From contig OW388296.1 of the NCBI GenBank assembly GCA_936450465.1, positions 51,496,931 to 51,560,930 of the forward strand: a stretch of 64,000 nt of DNA, given 5' to 3'. Of this stretch, positions 57,476 to 64,000 are shown piece after piece. Position 1 is the first letter of the stretch, and each line of letters begins with the position of its first letter. A program made the translations under genes and the position numbers. The notes below the pieces were generated by a model. The model saw nothing but the letters and a program-made list of their open reading frames with translations. It searched no databases and was not told the DNA's origin. The stretch comes from Gibbula magus. Taxonomy: Eukaryota; Mollusca; Gastropoda; Trochida; Trochidae.

Positions 57476-58249
57476 TTTGTTGTTCAAGTTTTCACATTAC
57501 TCGTACCTGCACATCTAAACCATGTACCCAATTGGACTGCTGCGTGGCTGTGAATGAAATGTTCGTTTTTTGGTGGAACGTAGTCCTGTACATTGCACAG
57601 TTGTTGTTATCAGTGAAGTTCTCCAACAATAGGGCGGTCATCTGGATAGATTAACCGCTTCATGACTGAAACATTTGAGGATTTAAAGAGTTGATTCCCT
57701 GACCCACATTGAGACACGAGTTGTAATCCATATACACAGAATGCAATGTCAATTTGGGCGTGAAACTTCATTCAAAATATGTTTCGTCCACTGGTTATCT
57801 GGTTAAAAGAGAAAGCAATGTGACATGTCATCTTTCTAACTCGTCACCCATGAGACGATTCACCCATGATAACCGCGCCAGTTGCTGCTGTATGACACAC
57901 AGGCCCTTGGGTCATTGCTTTTCACACTTTAAATTATTCTAGACTAACAGATTCTGGAGATGTAAAAATCGGCGGGTCAACTCAAACTTTTCATGGGTTT
58001 TTTTTTGGTGTTTTTTTTGTTTGTTTGTTGGGGTTTTTTTTAAATGTGAAAAGCGATGATCCAAGGTCCTGTGGTACGGCATAGCGGTCTGGCGTGAACA
58101 CGTGCAAGATGCATAAAGCTGAAATCTTCCCCACCTGATTTAGGTTCCGATATCTCATCTCAAATCTCATTAAGATATTATTTGTTCATCGATCCCGATA
58201 TCTCCCAATGCATTAAAAACAAGTATTGTTTAATTAGAAATATCAAGGT
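57476..58249. other. Non-coding DNA with a hairpin
   Basis: ACAGGCCCTTGGGTCATTGC (57899 on) pairs with the complement ending CCAAGGTCCTGT (to about 58071), around a T/G-rich loop. Short open frames here are unsupported. Confidence 0.5.
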
Positions 58250-59200
58250 TAAAAACTCCCTGTCTTACAATAAACAAGAGAAATTATGACGAATCACGAT
58301 AAACCATCTTATATCAAATTATATAACAATATCTATATTCGACTAGGGAACTATACAAATTACGGTGAAGATTAAACAGTTTCTCTTTGGACACTTGTCA
58401 TCTGTCTATATTAGGGGAAACACACAAATAATTTCCTCAACAGGCATTAACAAAGTGACTTCCGCAATGATTAACGAGACACACGTGATATCATTATTGG
58501 CTAATAATCTCTTTTAGTCCACGGATGTCTCGTTAATCTGTCTATGTTCATCAGTTTACACCTAATGCCCACTTTAATGAAGGGAAACAGTGTAACATAT
58601 TGATGACATCTGATAATTGAATTCAATGTCAAATGAGATCCAATCCTTCAAGGGTTTGTGGTAATACCGAAATGGTATGTATCTATTTGTGGATGATTTC
58701 ATTGTTCAAACTACATGCATGAATTTTTAAAGTGCTCCTGAAAAGATTCGTAACTGCATCAAATACGAATTTTGTATCAACAAATAGTCACATTTACATC
58801 ACATATTATATTTCCGATTACGGGCATGGTTATGTTTACACGCATCAACCACTGTAGCTGTCAACATTTCATTTAAACTAAACATCTATGTTACTTCAGT
58901 CTCCTATTATGTAGTTTGTTTATGTAAATGACTAAATACTTGCCAAGGTTTCTGAATGATTAAAGTCAATATTAATATAAACCCCAGATACAAAACAGTC
59001 ACTCAATACGAGCCAATAGACTGTCAGCTGTAGATAAAAACAGGCGTGTGACATGTTATCCGCAAATTAATCAAATCGGTATTTGCTAAATATTTCATTT
59101 AGCTAATCTTTTTATTTGCACTTGCAAATTGGAAACATGGAAATTGACAATTAACAGTGAGTTACTCTTCACATGTTTATTGAATAGACTCATGTCATAA
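58250..59200 (+). repeat. X block, copy 3
   Basis: Begins CTGTCTTACAATAAACAAGA, as at 48560, and carries all the conserved X words through TTATCCGCAAATTAATCAAA. Confidence 0.85.
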
Positions 59201-59530
59201 ATAATTGGCACTAAATCAATTTATGGAATATTCGTCCGTATCTAGAGGCTATGGCCTTGGTTTGAACATATTTAGTTTATTCAAGAAATTGATTAGTAAT
59301 CAAACTGTAAAATCTTATCTGAATACCGCTACAGAATAGAGAAAAACGTGTGTCATGGTAAATTTACAATACATGTATATAATAAATTTACAAAAGTCAA
59401 CAACAATACAAGAAATAAGAAATAATGAAATTCATCGTGCTTACACAGAATACAACAATATTTCTAAGGACAACTTCAACAAATGCCATACATATTCATA
59501 AGTATGTACCAAGTACATCAGCAAAATAAT

Positions 59531-59830
59531 TTATTTTTCAAATCTACCTGTTACATTTACAAAGGAGTTTACTGACATTAAAAATAATGTATTTACAGTC
59601 GAGGAACAATTTGAATTTCTAAATAAAACCGATTTCAAATCAAATCCTATTTTGTTGATAAACATAGTTTCTCTTGTACCACTGTAAAGAGGACATGAAA
59701 AGAAAAGTGCTCTGTCCATCGTTTCTGTACAACAGTTCACCAAGAGTTCTCTCTGGTGATGACTAGAAATACGAATCATTGAAAGAATATACAATCGATC
59801 GCGTGAATGAATATGTATTGAACCAAGCAT
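59531..59830 (-). pseudogene. L9: LINE C-terminal fragment
   Basis: A 99-codon frame includes ALFFSCPLYSGTRET, GFDLKSVLFRNSNCS, LFLMSVNSFVNVTGRF; it is the same LINE family as L6 (34985-35172). The frame is open but is only the extreme C-terminus. Confidence 0.75.
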
Positions 59831-60369
59831 ATGTAACTGAACTTTCTGAAGCTTAAACTTGAAAGAGCATTTCAGAAGCTTTACAGCAAAACATAAAATG
59901 GCATTAGGATGTGAAAATATTCACTTAAATATTAAATGTTTTTGTATACATTGTTGATAACACGAAACGGATAGATATTTTTTAAATAATTTATTCCATA
60001 TTAGTTTTAGAGTTTTCGCTGATTTTCGTGAGTGGTGAAATTGGCTTGAAAGGTAGCGAGATAGCGGTATACAGCATATATATGTCGCATACCTTTTTGA
60101 AATAATGATCCGATTGTGACCATTTATATAGCTCATTTTGTAGGGAAATCATTTAGCTTCCGTATCGTAGGCATCGACTGTGCCATAAAACTTATTTTTG
60201 ATGCGAAATATGACTTTGAATGATCATTGGATGGTTTCGTCGTTACATTCCTTTCCTTTTATATAGTAATAGGGTAGGGTCTAGATAGGTATATGTCTTT
60301 CAAACGCTGTTTCTAAGCGATACACGCCCCTGTGGTTCAGTCATTACCTCGTCAGCATGTCATTGTGAA
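59831..60369. other. Non-coding DNA
   Basis: The first part (to about 59960) matches 52340-52600. The rest shows nothing recognisable. Confidence 0.5.
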
Positions 60370-61050
60370 TGTGACATGAATAAACGTCATTTCGTTGATT
60401 GTTGACGTGTAATGAAATATTTGCACAAGGCAGACTAACACGTAAGGTAACCGTCTCGATGTTTATAACTTAATGAGTTATTCATTAGACAAAATTAGGT
60501 TTAAATGTCGTAGGCAGTTATTGCGTATCTAAGGTAACCGTTTACTTATGGCTATGTTAGAATGATTACATTCATTAACTAAATATACAAATTCAATGGC
60601 ACCTTGAATATTCCAACATATGTGGAATCTAATTGTAAGTAGTAGGTGTCATCATCAAATTAGTGGTAAGTATATAAAGCCCACGTATCGGACTAAACAA
60701 GTAAACAGGTCGTAGTATGTTTTGTACATATCAGCTGATGAAGCAATTCTTCATTCAAGTCAAAACCGCACAATAATAATGTTTATTAAAATAAAAGTGA
60801 AACTTGACATTGTATTATATATTTATATTAAATTTCATGTATATTGTCATTGTAGTGTTATGTTGTTTCAAATAGTGCAGTGAATCTCTAACGAGTTTCA
60901 TTTATTCCAACCATTCATCGTTTATCGGTTCAAGTTAAACAACGGGTGATTGTATCAATGCAAACCCACTATCAAAAAGCTCTACATGATGCTAATAATG
61001 ATTTCACCAGAATTGCAACTGCGACGATTAATGCTTAACGGTTTATCCAC
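60370..61050 (+). repeat. E and F blocks, unit 3
   Basis: Matches unit 2 (54600-55300) in order, including AACCGTCTCGATGTTTATAA, ATTAGTGGTAAGTA and TCAGCTGATGAAG. Confidence 0.85.
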
Positions 61051-61768
61051 TGTGTTGTTTGGGTTCACATATGCTAAACGTTATAAAGTGTGTTATATTA
61101 TCGAGAAGCACTGACTGTTACCGAAAATTGTCATTTTGATCTTAGTCGACTCAATATATGGACGATGTAAATGTAAAAGTATCGATTTCTGATCGAAAAC
61201 CGGACAATTCCCCGCATGTGGCCGGCTTCAATTAGTCAAAGGTAATTTTTGAAACTTATTTACAACAGACTAAAAGAAAACTTTAACTTGATAATGATTA
61301 ATAGTTGTTATAACTACTGTGCATATAAATTGAATGTGTACTTTCGGTTTCTGTACAAGTATAATGATGTTACTCGATTTTTAATTGGAAACTAATAAAA
61401 AAAATTATATATTTGGCGATTGGGGATGAAAATGCAAGTTGAGTGAAATTATTTGAACTGATATCAGCACATATTGTATGTTGGCATGTATTAAAGAAAA
61501 TAAAATTTTATGAAAAACAATGGATGCACCTTTAAGAATCTAGAAATGAGTGAACAATCAACGACTGTAGATGTTTATGTATAGTTATTTTCGAAAGTAT
61601 AAGTTTACGGAGGATGTGTTATTACTGTTAAATCACCGACACTGTATGACATTGTAAATGCAATTTTAAGACATTAAATGTTATTATGTGTTTGGATATA
61701 CCCTAGTTTAAATTGATTGAACCATGCTTAATTCGAGAAACGTAGAAAATGTATATACTTTTGTGTTT
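61051..61768. other. Non-coding DNA
   Basis: AT-rich, with no supported feature. Confidence 0.5.
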
Positions 61769-62246
<478 letters not shown>

Positions 62247-62252
62247 TGTATA

Positions 62253-62353
<101 letters not shown>

Positions 62354-62373
62354 CAAACTAAGAACCAAGATAC

Positions 62374-62549
62374 ATATGCATTCACAGGGGCTTGTATCGC
62401 TGAAAACAAACCGTTCGTAGTCCCAATACTACGATGCGATATATACCCCATACTAATAAATCTTTATTAGAATGGGGTATATATCGCATCGTAGTATATT
62501 GGACCTAGGAACTGTTTGTTTTCAGCAATACAAGCCCCTGTGTATGCAT
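62374..62549. mobile_element. Foldback element (176 bp)
   Basis: The two halves are near-perfect complements: ATTCACAGGGGCTTGTATCG...GATGCGATATATACCCCAT against ATGGGGTATATATCGCATC...ACAAGCCCCTGTGTATGCAT, centred near 62461 with almost no loop. Confidence 0.9.
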
Positions 62550-62669
62550 TTACATTTTATAATTTGCTCCTTAATGCGAATTTATATATGCATGTTGTTC
62601 ACTTTAGTTTTCAAATTATGATCAAGTTTTAATAAGATCCTAACAATATCCAAAACACTAATGAATGAA

Positions 62670-63600
62670 ATAATAAATTCAAATCTGACAAAAATGCAGT
62701 CAATGATCGGCATGGGGATCACGAAGGTTTCGGCGGTTTTTAGAGTTTGGTTTGCTTAGTCTCTGTGATTGGCCCCCCATGCCATCGGACCGCACTGGTA
62801 TATTATGTATTCTCCACGTATATATGTGGTAAATACTCACAAGTTTACCATACATGGTGTCAAGTGATGAAATAAATAGATTTAATAATTATTCCATGCA
62901 AAATTGTAGGCCAGAAACGTACATAGAACCAAAACTGTACATTTTGACATTTATGAAAATAACATTTTGAGTAAAGTTCATTTCAAGTGTTTTTAATCTG
63001 GAGAAAATGATACCATTTTGTGATGATTATGTGGACATGCACGGATGTAACTAAATATAAATTCGTCTTTGTATCCACTATATTTACTTCAAACCTCTAG
63101 CTGTGACTGTTGGCCATGGCAAAATGCATCTGGTCAAATGTCATGAACTGTTAAATTTATTGTACATTCGAAAGCTTTTTATACGCTTCATAACATAACT
63201 CTGGCGTAATTTACATGATACAATTATAACACGAATTCAAAACCGAAATAAGGATTTTCCAAATCACCAACACGTAACAGAGCTCCATACACCAAGGGAA
63301 GTAACTCTCTTTGAACTGTCTCACTTTGAAGCATATAACATGGTTATATTTGGGATATTAAACATTACCTTCATTGTGAAGCGTTCTTGACGATTCACTT
63401 GATGTTTACAAGCTTTGTAAAACCGTTGCAAAGGTGCGTAAGGACATTATTTAACTTGCCTAAAGTTTGTTTAATATTTTTGTATCTAGACTTATAAATC
63501 ATTGACATAATACATACATAATTAAATTTTAATGTATGCCATGTTAATGAAAACTTCAACAAATTAAGAATGTGCAAGTTAATTTCGTTTTTCAGTTAAA
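62670..63600 (+). repeat. G block, copy 3
   Basis: Starts AAAAATGCAGTCAATGATCG, with CCCCCATGCCATCGGACCGC and AGGAAGTAACTCT-like words (GGGAAGTAACTCTCTTTGAA at about 63296), as in the other G copies. Confidence 0.85.
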
Positions 63601-64000
63601 ATGCGTTATACGAACTTTTCAGTATTGTAAGGTTTAAATTTATAATCTATTCCAAATAGGCACATGTTTAATGTTTTGATTACTTTAATCGTGATTAATC
63701 ATTTTATTGTTAAACGTAAATAATGGCCACTAAGACCAAAATTATTCTATCTATGCCGAGCAATTATTGAAGTTTATTTTATTGATGCCATAACATGCCT
63801 GTTTAAAACTGAACCAAGTAAATATGCATTATGTAATAATGATGTAAGTAAGAGTTAGACTGTAAACCATCTGATAGTATTTCATTTCCGTAAGATATTA
63901 TAGAATGTATGGTTTGAGAAATAAATACCATAACTATATCTTTCACTTGCCGATGTCACACATATGCACAAATACATTCCACAAATTGATTTGGATCCAT
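63601..64000. other. Right-edge non-coding DNA
   Basis: AT-rich. No feature supported before the window ends. Confidence 0.5.

Overview
The window looks like AT-rich nuclear DNA from an invertebrate animal, most likely a mollusc and perhaps a bivalve. The reasons are the density of non-LTR retrotransposon (LINE) relics, a tRNA-derived SINE, many foldback elements, long dinucleotide arrays, spliceosomal signals, and a LicD/fukutin-type gene of the kind that forms large families in lophotrochozoans. There are no operons, Shine-Dalgarno sites or bacterial genes. The taxon is an inference; no single marker fixes it. Only a few segments look like host genes. The rest is layered transposon and repeat history.

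Host-type coding content. (1) A splice-bounded exon of unknown gene at 4690-4765. (2) An exon at 8335 to about 9067/9101 (+) encoding YWTD/LRP-like beta-propeller blades. (3) A complete single-exon LicD-family type II membrane protein gene on the minus strand at 16759-17637, with a candidate poly(A) signal and an upstream TATA-like box. (4) A decayed two-frame fragment at 40002-40195 resembling the N-terminal part of P2X7-like zinc-binding proteins. (5) Two doubtful small ORFs at 6634-6951 (-) and 54971-55198 (-).

Mobile layer, left to right. L1 is a 5'-truncated LINE (1282-4220, +) with a 13-bp target-site duplication. A 581-bp mariner-like MITE with TA duplications lies at 5430-6010. A SINE (9517-9824, -) abuts a large inverted repeat (about 9796-12222). 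L2 is a LINE (12656 to about 14760, -). L4 is a LINE fragment (19761-20763, -). L3 is a near-full-length LINE (about 23225-28000, -) carrying ORF1, endonuclease and RT; a paralogous copy of its target without the LINE lies near 42.7 kb. A 2068-bp terminal-inverted-repeat element (30137-32204) has an 8-bp duplication and contains LINE fragment L5. L6 is a LINE C-terminus (about 34985-35172, -). L7 is a LINE (about 37532-39407, +) inserted into an older repeat. L8 (about 50745-51300, +) and L9 (59531-59830, -) are further LINE relics. Five copies of hairpin-headed repeats lie at 14.76, 18.17, 19.81, 33.0 and 35.18 kb.

From about 48.5 kb to the right edge the sequence is a degenerate higher-order repeat. 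Blocks here called X, E, F and G recur three or four times in the same order, and one X-E segment is inverted at about 49.97-50.75 kb. Simple-sequence arrays (TA, GA, CT, CA, C, GACA) and minisatellites (41 bp at 15.9-16.7 kb, 31 bp at 45.4-45.8 kb, 143 bp at 33.2-33.7 kb) punctuate the window. I see no defence island, CRISPR, phage or biosynthetic cluster. The most notable observations are the X-E-F-G array, the 2.07-kb transposon that split a hairpin, the large inverted repeat ending in SINE heads, and the shared architecture of the hairpin-headed repeats.
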